In this document: in pieces, positions 52,742-62,753 of the stretch
Layout of the letters: the number at the start of each line of letters is the position of its first letter
How positions within the stretch are numbered: position 1 is the stretch's first letter
DNA from: Hathewaya proteolytica DSM 3090
GTDB lineage: Bacteria > Bacillota > Clostridia > Clostridiales > Clostridiaceae
Assembly (NCBI RefSeq): GCF_900142225.1
Contig: NZ_FRAD01000011.1
Span: 33,011-97,010, forward strand
Reading direction: 5' to 3'
DNA: 64,000 nt
Notes under the pieces: generated by a model
What the model was told of the DNA's origin: nothing
Databases searched by the model: none
What the model saw: only the letters and a program-made list of their open reading frames with translations
Made by a program: the position numbers and the translations under genes

Positions 52742-52981
52742 ATGGAGAAAATAGTATATAGAATAGTAAATGAATTTGCTGAAATAGGAGTAGGAAATAT
52801 AAAGCGAAACACACAACTTGTGGCTGATTTAGGACTTAGTTCTCTTGATATAGTTGAGATAGTCATGAGGTTGGAAGAGAGTTTTAATATAAAGATATCA
52901 GATAAACAGATAAGTAAGTTCAGAACAGTTGGAGACATAGCAGATTATATGAAGTCGCTAAATTTAAAATATAGGTTTTAG
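52742..52981 (+). CDS. acyl carrier protein
   Basis: A protein of about 79 residues, helical and acidic, with the phosphopantetheine site DLGLSSLDIVEIVMRLE. The ATG at 52742 follows AGGAAG, just after the synthetase stop. Together with the upstream acyl-activating enzyme it forms a two-gene acyl-loading unit, distinct from the fatty-acid-synthesis acpP, which would normally neighbour fab genes. Confidence 0.88.
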   Translation: MEKIVYRIVNEFAEIGVGNIKRNTQLVADLGLSSLDIVEIVMRLEESFNIKISDKQISKFRTVGDIADYMKSLNLKYRF

Positions 52982-53009
52982 GATAGATGCTTTGAAAAAT
53001 ATATTGATA

Positions 53010-53058
53010 AAATGCTCTTTAGTAGAATTTTAAAATAAATTCACTAGAGAGCATTTTT
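53010..53058. terminator. bidirectional terminator after the ACP gene
   Basis: AAAATGCTCT and AGAGCATTTT form the base of an extended, partly mismatched stem between convergent genes, followed by T residues. Confidence 0.78.
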
Positions 53059-53068
53059 GTTTCAAATA

Positions 53069-53536
53069 TCATTCTAAAATATCTAAGACTTCAACTTCAT
53101 ATTCACCGCAGGGTGCATGGACCGTTACAATGTCATTTTTTTGCGAACCCATAAGAGCTTTACCTAAATCTGATTCTATACTTATATTCATTTTTTCAGC
53201 ATCGGAATCTATGGTAGTTACTAAGGTTATGATCTCTTCAAAGTCATCTTCAAGAAATTTAATTTTAGCCTTAGTGTTTATACCTAGTTTTGACTTATCT
53301 AAGTTTACATTGTCTATAACCTCTGCAGTTGAAATCATGGTGAGAAGGTACTGGATTCTGTTATCGTTCTCGCGGTAGTTTGCACAAGCTTCTTTGTACT
53401 CTGCATTTTCAGATCTATCCCCGTGAGCGGCAGCTATCATTTTTTCTTTTGCAATTTGACCTCGTTTTACCGTAAGCCTATACTCAAGCTCTTCTCTAAG
53501 CTTATTGATGTTTTCCTCAGTTAAAACATTGTGCAT
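53069..53536 (-). CDS. greA: GreA-family transcription elongation factor
   Basis: A 155-residue protein with the N-terminal antiparallel coiled coil (LREELEYRLTVKRGQI, HGDRSENAEYKEA with the acidic tip residues) and a C-terminal FKBP-like domain ending in DIVTVHAPCGEYEVEVLDI. It rescues backtracked RNA polymerase by stimulating transcript cleavage. AAGGAGGCTGCC precedes the start. It might be a second Gre factor, since the main greA of clostridia usually sits near lysS; this was not testable here. Confidence 0.88.
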   Translation of the reverse strand: MHNVLTEENINKLREELEYRLTVKRGQIAKEKMIAAAHGDRSENAEYKEACANYRENDNRIQYLLTMISTAEVIDNVNLDKSKLGINTKAKIKFLEDDFEEIITLVTTIDSDAEKMNISIESDLGKALMGSQKNDIVTVHAPCGEYEVEVLDILE

Positions 53537-53657
53537 GGCAGCCTCCTTAACTATATAGCAAATTCACAAATTATTTGTTTATGATTAGTGGGTTTATGTT
53601 ATACTATAATATACATTATAGTATTATAACATAAATTACTTGGGAGTTTACTAAATT

Positions 53658-55040
53658 ATGAAAACATCAAAATATTTCGGAGACAAAAATTTTTACAAAA
53701 TGGTTTTTGCTATAGCTGTTCCTATAATGGTTCAAAATGGAATAACTAATTTTGTCAGTTTACTAGACAACATAATGGTAGGTCAGATTGGGACAGATCC
53801 TATGTCTGGGGTTGCTATAGTAAATCAATTACTATTCGTTTTCTACCTTTGTATTTTTGGAGCGATTTCTGGAGCTGGAATCTTTGGAGCTCAGTATGCC
53901 GGAAAAGAAAATCACCAAGGGTTGAAGGAAACCTTGCGATTTAAACTTATAATATGCACTGTGATTTCCGCCTTAGGGATGCTATTCTTTATTTTATTCA
54001 GCACGCAACTTATAGGACTTTTCTTACATGAGGGAAGTGTTACAGGGGATATTTCAGCCACATTAAATTATGGAAAGGAATACTTGTTTATAATGACCAT
54101 GGGACTTGTTCCCTTTGGGATAACGCAATCCTATGCCAGCACCTTAAGAGAGAAAGGCGAAACTATTTTGCCTATGAAGGCTGGAGTGGCAGCGGTGTTT
54201 GTAAATTTAATTTTAAATTATCTTTTTATATTTGGAAAGTTTGGATTCCCAGAGCTCGGTGTAAATGGGGCAGCTGCAGCTACAGTGGTGTCAAGGTTTG
54301 TAGAATGTTTTATTGTGGTAGCTTGGACACATAGTCACAAAGAAATTAATAAATTTGCTTGTGGCCTATATAAAAAATTTCATGTATCAGCAAATCTAAT
54401 TAAGCAGATAATAATAAAAGGCTCACCTCTTATGTTAAATGAAGTATTGTGGGCAGCAGGTATGACAACTCTTATACAGTGTTATTCTAATAAAGGTCTC
54501 GCCGTGGTAGGAGGTCTGAATATAGCCTCTACAATATCTAATTTGTTCAGTGTAGTATACATTTCACTAGGTAGCGCAATTTCCATTATAATTGGTCAGC
54601 TTTTAGGTGCTGCCAAAATGAAGGAAGCAAAGGATACAGATACAAAACTAATTGTTTTTTCTGTTGTTATGTGCGCTATTTTAGGTGTATTCCTTATGGT
54701 TATTGCACCAGCGTTTCCCTTGCTTTATAACACCACTGATGAGGTTAAAACACTTGCAACTGACTTCATAATAATACTTGGCTTAAACATGCCAATACAA
54801 GCATTTATGAATGCTACTTATTTTACCATGAGGTCAGGGGGGAAAACTGTAATAACATTTTTATTTGATAGTGTGTTTGTGTGGGCTGTAAATATACCTT
54901 GTGCTTTTATCCTTGTAAACTATACAAATATGAATATTGTGTTAATCTATCTTATTTGTCAACTTGTTGATATAATAAAATGTGTAATCGGTTACACACT
55001 AGTAAAAAAAGATGCGTGGATTAACAATCTAACAATTTAA
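53658..55040 (+). CDS. MATE-family efflux transporter
   Basis: A 460-residue protein with 12 predicted membrane segments in two halves. The first helix has AIAVPIMVQNGITNFVSLLDNIMVGQIG and the second half SPLMLNEVLWAAGMTTLIQCY, both typical of MATE exporters that expel drugs or cations with sodium or proton gradient. It lies divergent from greA with a TATAAT-type promoter between. Start has GGGAG. Confidence 0.9.
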   Translation: MKTSKYFGDKNFYKMVFAIAVPIMVQNGITNFVSLLDNIMVGQIGTDPMSGVAIVNQLLFVFYLCIFGAISGAGIFGAQYAGKENHQGLKETLRFKLIICTVISALGMLFFILFSTQLIGLFLHEGSVTGDISATLNYGKEYLFIMTMGLVPFGITQSYASTLREKGETILPMKAGVAAVFVNLILNYLFIFGKFGFPELGVNGAAAATVVSRFVECFIVVAWTHSHKEINKFACGLYKKFHVSANLIKQIIIKGSPLMLNEVLWAAGMTTLIQCYSNKGLAVVGGLNIASTISNLFSVVYISLGSAISIIIGQLLGAAKMKEAKDTDTKLIVFSVVMCAILGVFLMVIAPAFPLLYNTTDEVKTLATDFIIILGLNMPIQAFMNATYFTMRSGGKTVITFLFDSVFVWAVNIPCAFILVNYTNMNIVLIYLICQLVDIIKCVIGYTLVKKDAWINNLTI

Positions 55041-55068
55041 TATAATATTTAGTAAGGAGATGTTTCAT

Positions 55069-56031
55069 GTGAAAACTACATTACTTGGATGTGGACGTTG
55101 GGCTAGCTTTTTAGCTTGGTACTCAGCTAGATTAGGACATAATGTTTTGATATGGGGAAGGGAAGAATCGGAAAGGTATCAGTCACTGAAATCCACAAGA
55201 AAAAATGAATACGTAGAATTACAAGACAATATTCAGCTTACGTCAGATCTTGAGGAAGCAATAAATTTTTCTCAAAGAATTATAATATCAATAAATGCAC
55301 AAAATCTAAGGGAGTTATGTGGAAAAATAAAAGAACACAACTATGAAGGAAAGACATTTATTTTAAATATGAAAGGTATTGAGATCTCTACGGGAATGCG
55401 TTTAAGTCAGGTTGTTGAAGATGTTCTCGGAGACAATATAAATGTATGTGTGTGGGTTGGCCCTGGTCATGCTGAGGATTTCACAAGGGATATACCGAAT
55501 TGTATGGTGGTATCTAGCAAAAAAGATGAAGTAATGAATGACGTAGTAAATACTTATAAATCCAACCTTATTAGGTTTTATAAGAATGATGATTTAATAG
55601 GAGTAGAGATAGGAGCAGCGGCGAAAAATGTGGTTGGAATTGCGGCGGGTATCCTTGATGGCCTCAATTTGAGCAGCCTTAAGGGCGCTCTCATGAGCAG
55701 AGGTGTCACAGAAGTTGCCAGATTAATAACTGCCATGGGGGGTAAAGGAAGCTCTTCATTTGGATTGTCTCACCTTGGCGATTATGAAGCTACTTTATTT
55801 TCAGCTCACAGCCACAATAGAAGTTATGGAGAAAATTTGGTAAAAGATATAAAGACCACTAAATTAGCAGAGGGCGTTTACACATCAGAGGCTCTACTGA
55901 AAATAGGAAAGAAATTAAATGTGGATTTGCCTATTACCAATGCAATATACAACGTTATATACAATAAAGTTTGTATTAAGAGTGCCCTGGATGAGTTGTT
56001 TAATAGGGAATTAAAAAATGAGATATGGTAA
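55069..56031 (+). CDS. gpsA: glycerol-3-phosphate dehydrogenase (NAD(P)+)-like
   Basis: A protein of about 320 residues. The GTG at 55069 (MKTTLLGCGRWASFLAWY) is preferred because the ATG at 55060 sits directly on the AAGGAG ribosome site. The Rossmann motif GCGRWASFLA, the NMKGIEISTG segment with catalytic lysine, and AAAKNVVGIAAGILDGLNL in the C-terminal domain mark the GpsA family. It makes glycerol 3-phosphate for phospholipids. The usual GxGxxG is altered to GCGRWA, suggesting a paralogue of the standard enzyme. Confidence 0.82.
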   Translation: MKTTLLGCGRWASFLAWYSARLGHNVLIWGREESERYQSLKSTRKNEYVELQDNIQLTSDLEEAINFSQRIIISINAQNLRELCGKIKEHNYEGKTFILNMKGIEISTGMRLSQVVEDVLGDNINVCVWVGPGHAEDFTRDIPNCMVVSSKKDEVMNDVVNTYKSNLIRFYKNDDLIGVEIGAAAKNVVGIAAGILDGLNLSSLKGALMSRGVTEVARLITAMGGKGSSSFGLSHLGDYEATLFSAHSHNRSYGENLVKDIKTTKLAEGVYTSEALLKIGKKLNVDLPITNAIYNVIYNKVCIKSALDELFNRELKNEIW

Positions 56032-56047
56032 ATGGAAGGAGTAAGTT

Positions 56048-56842
56048 ATGCAAAATTATTCTGGAGAAACTGGTTTACAGTACCATTTGCAAATAAGGCC
56101 AGGTGATGTTGGTAGATATGTAATTATGCCTGGAGATCCAAAGAGATGTGAGAAAATAGCAAAACACCTCGAGGGTGCCAAATTGGTGGCAGATAGCAGA
56201 GAATATGTCACTTATACTGGATACTATAAAGGAGAGAAAGTAAGCGTTACATCCACTGGCATAGGTGGTCCATCGGCTTCCATTGCACTAGAGGAACTGG
56301 TAAAGTGTGGAGCCGATACGTTTATAAGAGTTGGAACTTGCGGTGGCATTGACACCGAAGTAAAGGGTGGGGATTTAGTCATCGCTACGGGTTCTATACG
56401 CATGGAAGGAACCTCAAAGGAGTATTGCCCCATTGAATATCCAGCTGTAGCTAATATTGACATAATTAACGCCTTGACAGAGGGTGCACGGAAACTTGGT
56501 GTGTCCCATCATGTGGGGGTAGTACAAAGCAAAGATTCTTTTTATGGACAGCATAACCCAGAACTTTTGCCAGGAGGATATGAGCTTCAGAACAAGTGGG
56601 AAGCCTGGAAAAGAATGGGGTGCAAGGCGTCAGAAATGGAATCCGCTGCCTTATTTATTGTGGGAGATTATCTAAGAGTAAGAGTGGGAGCTGTATTTCT
56701 CGTGGTGGCAAACCAAGAAAGAGATAAGCTAGGTCTTGAAAATCCTGTGGCTCACGATACTGAACTAGCAATAAAGGCTGCGGTTGAAGCCATTGGAACT
56801 TTAATTGAAAAACATAAGGAGGTTGTCCATGAAAGCATATAA
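56048..56842 (+). CDS. uridine phosphorylase-type nucleoside phosphorylase
   Basis: A 264-residue protein with [30 protein letters not shown] and RVGTCGGID, the nucleoside phosphorylase-I signatures, and [15 protein letters not shown] near the ribose site. Similarity favours uridine phosphorylase. It cleaves nucleosides with phosphate to base and (deoxy)ribose 1-phosphate, which the phosphopentomutase encoded by the overlapping next gene converts onward. AAGGAG precedes ATG. Confidence 0.9.
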   Translation: MQNYSGETGLQYHLQIRPGDVGRYVIMPGDPKRCEKIAKHLEGAKLVADSREYVTYTGYYKGEKVSVTSTGIGGPSASIALEELVKCGADTFIRVGTCGGIDTEVKGGDLVIATGSIRMEGTSKEYCPIEYPAVANIDIINALTEGARKLGVSHHVGVVQSKDSFYGQHNPELLPGGYELQNKWEAWKRMGCKASEMESAALFIVGDYLRVRVGAVFLVVANQERDKLGLENPVAHDTELAIKAAVEAIGTLIEKHKEVVHESI

Positions 56843-58019
56843 AAGGATTTTTACCATAGTAATTGACTCCATGGGAATTGGCGCTATGGATGATTCAGAA
56901 CAATATGGAGATATTGGAGTGGATACTCTTGGCAACATATCCAAAAGTGTTCACAGTTTCAATATACCAAACTTAAGAAAATTAGGTCTTGCAAATCTCC
57001 ATGAATTAAAAAATGTAGAGCCTCTTAGCAATCCTATGGGACGATATATGGTTCTTAAGGAAAAAAGTGCGGGAAAAGATACCATGACTGGACACTGGGA
57101 GATGATGGGACTTCATATAACAAAACCATTTAAAACTTTCACCGATACAGGATTTCCAAAAGAATTAATTGATGAGCTTTCTAGGCGAACTGGTAGAGTC
57201 ATCATTGGAAATAAAAGTGCTAGCGGTACAGCAATTTTGGAGGAATTAGGAGAAGAGGAAATAGCCACAGGGCATATGATAGTGTATACTTCTGCAGATT
57301 CAGTGCTTCAGATTTGTGGAAATGAGGACACCTTTGGTCTTGATGAATTGTATAGGTGTTGTGAGATAGCTAGAGAGCTTACACTAAGGGATGAGTGGAA
57401 AGTTGGCAGGGTTATAGCGAGACCTTATGTAGGCAAAAAGAAGGGTGAATTTAAGAGAACTAGCAATCGCCATGATTACGCCTTAAAACCCTATGGAAAG
57501 ACTGCATTGGACGCGTTAAAAGCCTCTGGTTATGACGTGATATCCGTGGGCAAAATTTCAGATATATTTGATGGAGAAGGTATAACAGAGAGCAATAAAT
57601 CTAAGAGCTCTGTGCATGGAATGGAGCAGACCATAGATATAGCCAAAAGAGATTTTAGTGGTCTTTGTTATGTAAATCTTGTGGATTTTGATGCTCTTTG
57701 GGGTCACAGAAGAGATGCTGTGGGCTATGCTAAGGAAATTGAAAGATTTGATGAAAAACTTGGAGAACTTTTATCGGTGCTTCAACATGATGATCTTCTT
57801 ATTTTAACTGCTGACCACGGAAATGATCCCACCTATAAAGGAACAGATCATACAAGAGAAAAAGTGCCCTTTATTGCCTATTCCCCATCAATGGAAAATG
57901 GTGGATTTATAGGTGAAGAAGATACATTTGCAGTGGTTGGTGCGACCATTGTAGATAATTTTTCAGTGAAAATGCCTGAGGGAACCATAGGAAAATCTAT
58001 TTTGCATAAGCTTTTATAA
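56829..58019 (+). CDS. deoB: phosphopentomutase
   Basis: A protein of about 396 residues of the alkaline-phosphatase superfamily with the metal-binding [15 protein letters not shown] start, catalytic threonine in [12 protein letters not shown], and [20 protein letters not shown]. It interconverts (deoxy)ribose 1- and 5-phosphate. The ATG at 56829 follows AAGGAGG and overlaps the phosphorylase gene by 14 bp, a coupled nucleoside-salvage pair. Confidence 0.94.
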   Translation: MKAYKRIFTIVIDSMGIGAMDDSEQYGDIGVDTLGNISKSVHSFNIPNLRKLGLANLHELKNVEPLSNPMGRYMVLKEKSAGKDTMTGHWEMMGLHITKPFKTFTDTGFPKELIDELSRRTGRVIIGNKSASGTAILEELGEEEIATGHMIVYTSADSVLQICGNEDTFGLDELYRCCEIARELTLRDEWKVGRVIARPYVGKKKGEFKRTSNRHDYALKPYGKTALDALKASGYDVISVGKISDIFDGEGITESNKSKSSVHGMEQTIDIAKRDFSGLCYVNLVDFDALWGHRRDAVGYAKEIERFDEKLGELLSVLQHDDLLILTADHGNDPTYKGTDHTREKVPFIAYSPSMENGGFIGEEDTFAVVGATIVDNFSVKMPEGTIGKSILHKLL

Positions 58020-58025
58020 CAAAAT

Positions 58026-58057
58026 AAAAATCGATGAAAAATATTTCATCGATTTTT
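58026..58057. terminator. bidirectional terminator after deoB
   Basis: AAAAATCGATGAAA pairs perfectly with TTTCATCGATTTTT between convergent genes. Confidence 0.92.
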
Positions 58058-58070
58058 TTATTGAATAATT

Positions 58071-60524
58071 TTATTTATTTATCATTATATTGTCAAAGCT
58101 AATAATTCCTAATGGGTTTATTGTAACACCAGAGACATTCTCTTCGTAGGTGTAGCAAAGTGATGGACATGCTAGGAATAGCCATGGATAGTCATCAGCA
58201 ATTGCTTGTTCCACTTCTTGGAAAGCTGCGTCTCTGTCTTTTGGATTTATGATTTTCTTAGCCTTTCTAAGCATTTGTTCCATGGTAGGGTTAGAATAAT
58301 TGCTTAGATTGTATGTCATATCAGACATAAATAGTGGCATAAGAAAACTATCTGGATTTAAGGTATCAGCAAACCAACTTGTTACAAGAAGATCGTACTT
58401 TTTATTTTTTTCCTTATCAAAAAAATCATTAAAAGGAATTGAGTTTAAAGTAACTTTCAATCCTAAAACTTCCAAGTTCTCTTTCAGAACAGAGTATAGC
58501 TCATCATCGTTATTGTAATATGCTATCTTAAAGTTGTTTTCTTCTCTTAGTACGTTGTACTTTTGAAATATTTCCTTTGCATTTTTTGGACTATAAGGAA
58601 GAGCTTTAGGAGCTTTTGACACCAACCCTACGGGGCATGGACCATTCAATTTAATAGCAGAACCGGCAAAAGAATCTTTAATTATTCTATCTTTGTCTAT
58701 AGCCATATTTATGGCTTTTCGAACTTCAACATTTTTGGCCCATGGCTTGTTTGTATTTAAAACGAAATAACCGTAATAGGAACAAAGTGTAGGTGCCGTT
58801 TGGAATTTCAAAGTAGGATCTTCCATCATAGGTTTTATGAAAGATATACTTGAAGATTTTAAAAGGTGAAGCTCCTTGGCATGAAGTTTTTTTTGTAAGT
58901 CTGATAAATTTGAGTCAACTTCTAGCTCATCTATATAAGGAACACCTCCAAAATAGTTCTCAAAGGCATTATAAGTGCATTTGCTCTTTTGGTCTTGACC
59001 CATATGGTAGGTAAATGGGCCACAACTTACGATTTTCTTATTGTTAGAAAAGGCCTTTTTAGAAATAATTGAACAACAACTATGGGCTAGATTCGTAAGA
59101 ATTCCGCTATAAGGCTCTTTAAGAGTAATAGAAATACAGTAATTGTTAATTATCTTAATGCCTGAAACATCGGAGGATTTACCAGCTATAAACTCATCCG
59201 AACCAACTATATCCTCTAGAAAATAGCTGTTTGCACAATTATTGTTAGGATTTAGTACTCTCTCTAAGGAAAATTTAACATCATCAGCTGTAACTTCCGT
59301 AAGGTCATGGAACTTAGCCCCCTTTACCAAGTTAAAGGTCCATGTAACAGCATCTTCACTGAGGTACCAACTTTTCGCTAAGGATGGTAGTATCTCTCCA
59401 TCTTTGTTGATTTTTAAAAGACCACTGTTGCAAATTGAAATAGCCTCACAACTTACACTGTCAACACCAATTACTGGATCAAAAGAATAAATAGTGCCGC
59501 CTAAATTGGCTTTTAGGTAAGTTGTATTTTCTTTTTTTACATCAATAGTATTATTTAGTTTATTGTTTATATGTTGTAGATTTGAGTATAGCTCCTTCAT
59601 AGAGCTTAACGCAGTTTTTGTATACTGGGTGTTTAATTGCAGCCATTCAATAAGAAAAGCCACTTTGTTTGAAACATCCATAAGGGAATCTGTGGAACTC
59701 AGTATATTAGTTAAGGATTCTGTCTGGTTGTTCATGGCGGTGTTAATGTTGTTTGCTATGTTAGTAGTTTCCTTCACAGAATCTATTATCTCATTAAATG
59801 TGACAAGGGTGTTGTTGGAAATATTAATTCCTTCTGATACCTTTTCTAAACACAATTCCATGGCTTCTTTGCTATTGTCGATGATAGAATCCATACTGAT
59901 GATGATTTGGGAAATGTGCTCAGCGGATTCAGCACTGTTTAAAGCTAACTTATTTATTTCCTGTGCTACCACAGAAAACCCTCTTCCAGCATCTCCAGCT
60001 TTGGAAGCCTCAATAGAAGCGTTTAGAGAGAGAAGTTTGGTTTGCTTTGTAATTCTCTTAATTATGTCTACAATAGAGTTAATTTCTGTGGACTTTAGGG
60101 TAAGTTCATTTATGATATTCTTTGCACTATTTACTGCGGTTTCGATGTTTGAAATAGACTCTATGGTGTTCTCTACATCTGAATTCCCTAGTTTTGCCTT
60201 GCTGTATGTTTTGTCTGCAATTACCTTTGATTCCTCTGTACTTGCAAGTACTTCTTGAGTTGTAGAAGAGTAAGTAGATAACTCTTGAAATACGTCCTCT
60301 AAATCTGTTATCTGTTTGCTCAGATTGTCAAAAACATCATTACAACTGTCTTTCAAGTTGTTTAGGGAAAAGTCAGTTTGATTTAATGTGAAATTCAATT
60401 TGCTAACAGTTATATTCTGGTTTAATAAGAGGGACGAGATATTGTGGTCACCCTTGGAGGTAGGTTGATTGTCTTTAGGGGCATGGTTATTTTTATTTAC
60501 AAAAAGTTGATTTAGCTTTTTCAT
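58071..60524 (-). CDS. soluble chemoreceptor fused to a peptide-binding domain (MCP-SBP_bac_5)
   Basis: A protein of about 817 residues with no signal peptide or membrane segment. Residues ~50-320 form a methyl-accepting-chemotaxis signalling coiled coil with the conserved tip [20 protein letters not shown]. From about 345 to the end it is an oligopeptide/nickel-type solute-binding domain ([59 protein letters not shown]). The binding domain is normally extracellular; here both parts must be cytoplasmic, so it would sense an intracellular peptide or metabolite and signal to CheA. The start at 60524 follows AAAGGAG. It is monocistronic. Confidence 0.88.
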   Translation of the reverse strand: MKKLNQLFVNKNNHAPKDNQPTSKGDHNISSLLLNQNITVSKLNFTLNQTDFSLNNLKDSCNDVFDNLSKQITDLEDVFQELSTYSSTTQEVLASTEESKVIADKTYSKAKLGNSDVENTIESISNIETAVNSAKNIINELTLKSTEINSIVDIIKRITKQTKLLSLNASIEASKAGDAGRGFSVVAQEINKLALNSAESAEHISQIIISMDSIIDNSKEAMELCLEKVSEGINISNNTLVTFNEIIDSVKETTNIANNINTAMNNQTESLTNILSSTDSLMDVSNKVAFLIEWLQLNTQYTKTALSSMKELYSNLQHINNKLNNTIDVKKENTTYLKANLGGTIYSFDPVIGVDSVSCEAISICNSGLLKINKDGEILPSLAKSWYLSEDAVTWTFNLVKGAKFHDLTEVTADDVKFSLERVLNPNNNCANSYFLEDIVGSDEFIAGKSSDVSGIKIINNYCISITLKEPYSGILTNLAHSCCSIISKKAFSNNKKIVSCGPFTYHMGQDQKSKCTYNAFENYFGGVPYIDELEVDSNLSDLQKKLHAKELHLLKSSSISFIKPMMEDPTLKFQTAPTLCSYYGYFVLNTNKPWAKNVEVRKAINMAIDKDRIIKDSFAGSAIKLNGPCPVGLVSKAPKALPYSPKNAKEIFQKYNVLREENNFKIAYYNNDDELYSVLKENLEVLGLKVTLNSIPFNDFFDKEKNKKYDLLVTSWFADTLNPDSFLMPLFMSDMTYNLSNYSNPTMEQMLRKAKKIINPKDRDAAFQEVEQAIADDYPWLFLACPSLCYTYEENVSGVTINPLGIISFDNIMINK

Positions 60525-60571
60525 ATATTTCTCCTTTGCAGATAGTATATTCATAGATAACGACTTCTAAC

Positions 60572-60601
60572 CTTAACGTGAAGTTAAAAATCCACGTTAA
60601 G
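60572..60601. promoter_or_regulatory. inverted repeat upstream of the chemoreceptor gene
   Basis: CTTAACGTG (60572-60580) and CACGTTAAG (60593-60601) are a perfect 9-bp inverted repeat with a 12-bp centre, about 48 bp upstream of the receptor start. It may be an operator or a leader hairpin. The rest of the 288-bp gap holds an ACCCC/GGGGT hairpin near 60754-60779 ahead of serS. No T-box sequence is present. Confidence 0.4.
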
Positions 60602-60812
60602 CTAAGAATTCTGTTTATTTTTTGGACAAAATAATATATAATTATACTAATTATGATATACTATATTAAGTAAACGAAATTAGTCTTAGATTAATATCGA
60701 TTACTTAAACTAAAACTTGAGTTAATAATTTTAAAAAATAGAGAAAATGCAAAACACCCCTTATTTAGTAATGGGGTAGTTCACATAAAGAATTATATAG
60801 GAGTGAAAAAGA

Positions 60813-62105
60813 ATGCTAGATTTAAAATTTTTAAGACAAAATCCTGAGGTTGTAAAGGAAAATATAAGGAAAAAATTTCAAGATTCCAAATTGCCTATGG
60901 TAGATGAAGTAATATCTTATGATTCAGAAATAAGAGAAGTTATACAAAAGGTTGAGGTTTTAAGAGCAGAGAGAAATAAACTTTCAAAAGAAGTTGGAAA
61001 ACTAATGGCTCAAGGTAAAAAAGATGAAGCTCAAATAATAAAGGACAAAGTAACTTCTGCTGCAGAAGAATTGCAAAATTTAGAACTAAAACAAAATGAA
61101 CTTCAAGAGGAAATCACAAAACGCATGATGGTAATACCAAACATCATCGACGAAAGTGTACCTATTGGCAAAGATGACAGCGAAAACGTAGAAATTCAGA
61201 AGTATGGAGAGCCTAAGGTTCCAGAGTATGAAATACCATATCACGCTGACATTATGGCAAGTTATGATGGTATAGACCTTGATAGCGCTAGAAAGGTAGC
61301 AGGCAGCGGGTTTTATTATCTAATGGGCGATATTGCAAGGCTCCATTCTGCTGTTATTACTTATGCAAGAGATTTTATGATAAATAAGGGATTTACATAC
61401 TGTATACCTCCATTCATGATTAGAAGCAGTGTAGTTCAAGGGGTTATGAGCTTTGCTGAAATGGATGAGATGATGTATAAAATCGAGGGTGAGGATTTAT
61501 ACCTTATTGGAACAAGTGAACATTCCATGATTGGAAAATTTATCGATACAATTCTTACGGAAGATAATTTACCACAGACATTGACTAGTTACTCACCTTG
61601 CTTTAGAAAAGAAAAGGGCTCTCATGGTATAGAGGAAAGAGGAGTATACAGAATACATCAATTTGAAAAGCAAGAGATGATTGTTATATGCAAGCCTGAA
61701 GAAAGTAAACAATGGTTTGAAAAACTTTGGCAAAACACTGTAGATCTTTTCCGCTCACTAGATATCCCTGTTAGAACACTAGAATGTTGTTCAGGAGATT
61801 TAGCGGATCTTAAGGTTAAATCTATTGATGTAGAGGCTTGGTCACCAAGACAGAAAAAGTACTTTGAAATAGGTAGCTGTTCAAATCTTGGAGAGGCACA
61901 GGCAAGAAGATTAAAAATTCGTGTAAATGGTGACAACGGAAAGTATTTCCCACACACTCTTAACAACACAGTGGTTGCCCCACCAAGAATGCTTATTGCT
62001 TTTCTTGAAAACAATCTCAATGAGGATGGCAGCGTAAGTATTCCAGCTGCATTAAGACCTTATATGGGTGGTATTGAAAGAATAGAGAAGAAAAATAAAA
62101 AGTAG
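60813..62105 (+). CDS. serS: seryl-tRNA synthetase, divergent type
   Basis: A 430-residue class II synthetase: N-terminal tRNA-binding coiled coil (about 30-105), motif 2 CFRKEKGSHGIEERGVYRIHQ and motif 3 NTVVAPPRMLIAFLENN. The segment LIGTSEHSMIGKF and the motif 3 without the usual NGSGLAVGRT differ from the standard bacterial SerRS and look more like the archaeal-type variant found as a second SerRS in some Firmicutes. It charges tRNA-Ser. A ribosome site TAGGAG precedes ATG. Whether this is the only serS of the organism cannot be told from this window. Confidence 0.92.
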   Translation: MLDLKFLRQNPEVVKENIRKKFQDSKLPMVDEVISYDSEIREVIQKVEVLRAERNKLSKEVGKLMAQGKKDEAQIIKDKVTSAAEELQNLELKQNELQEEITKRMMVIPNIIDESVPIGKDDSENVEIQKYGEPKVPEYEIPYHADIMASYDGIDLDSARKVAGSGFYYLMGDIARLHSAVITYARDFMINKGFTYCIPPFMIRSSVVQGVMSFAEMDEMMYKIEGEDLYLIGTSEHSMIGKFIDTILTEDNLPQTLTSYSPCFRKEKGSHGIEERGVYRIHQFEKQEMIVICKPEESKQWFEKLWQNTVDLFRSLDIPVRTLECCSGDLADLKVKSIDVEAWSPRQKKYFEIGSCSNLGEAQARRLKIRVNGDNGKYFPHTLNNTVVAPPRMLIAFLENNLNEDGSVSIPAALRPYMGGIERIEKKNKK

Positions 62106-62171
62106 TAAAAGTAGTATTAGAAAGTATAAGGTGAATTATTTGTTTATAATATTATTATGGGAGTTGATTTT

Positions 62172-62708
62172 ATGAACAGAAAGGTAATACTTTATATTGC
62201 ATGCAGCGTGGATGGATTTATTGCGGATGAATGTGGCAAAATAAACTGGCTTGGTGGTGACAGCAATCTTTACGATGGAGATTATGGACACAAGGAATTT
62301 TTAGATACCATAGACACTGTGGTTATGGGCTACAAAACATATGAACAGGTGATAAATGAAATATCTCCAGAAGTTTGGCCTTATGAAAATCAGATAACCT
62401 ATGTTTTTACACACCGAAAGAAGCTGAGCCACAAAGGGGTAAACTTCATAGAAGAAGATTTAAACACTTTTATTGAAGATGAAAAAATGAAAAAAGGTAA
62501 AAATATATGGATATGTGGTGGTGCAAGCTTCGCCAATAGTTTGATTAAAGATAATCTCATAGATGAATATCACATCGTCACTATGCCTATAATATTGGGA
62601 AAGGGCATGAGGCTATTTTATGATGACAATCCCAAAAAAAGGTTGAGGCTTAAGAACTGCAGAGAGATAAATGGAACTATTGAAAGCGTTTATACACCCC
62701 ATAAATAA
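62172..62708 (+). CDS. dihydrofolate-reductase-like (RibD C-terminal) protein
   Basis: A protein of about 178 residues with the RibD_C/DHFR fold: YIACSVDGFIADECGKINWL, TVVMGYKTYEQV and WICGGASFANSLI. Proteins of this YyaP/YwjB-type family are predicted NADPH-dependent reductases of unknown substrate. The ATG at 62172 follows GGGAG. It lies 66 bp after serS with no evident terminator between, so read-through is possible. Confidence 0.82.
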   Translation: MNRKVILYIACSVDGFIADECGKINWLGGDSNLYDGDYGHKEFLDTIDTVVMGYKTYEQVINEISPEVWPYENQITYVFTHRKKLSHKGVNFIEEDLNTFIEDEKMKKGKNIWICGGASFANSLIKDNLIDEYHIVTMPIILGKGMRLFYDDNPKKRLRLKNCREINGTIESVYTPHK

Positions 62709-62714
62709 AAGTTG

Positions 62715-62753
62715 AAAAAAGTGTGCCGATAATTAAATCTGCACACTTTTTTA
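62715..62753. terminator. bidirectional terminator
   Basis: AAAAAAGTGTGC pairs perfectly with GCACACTTTTTT between convergent genes. Confidence 0.9.

Noticed and set aside
60660..60812. Possible T-box leader before serS
   Set aside because: The conserved T-box anti-terminator word (GGGTGG-type) is absent; only a short ACCCC/GGGGT hairpin is present.
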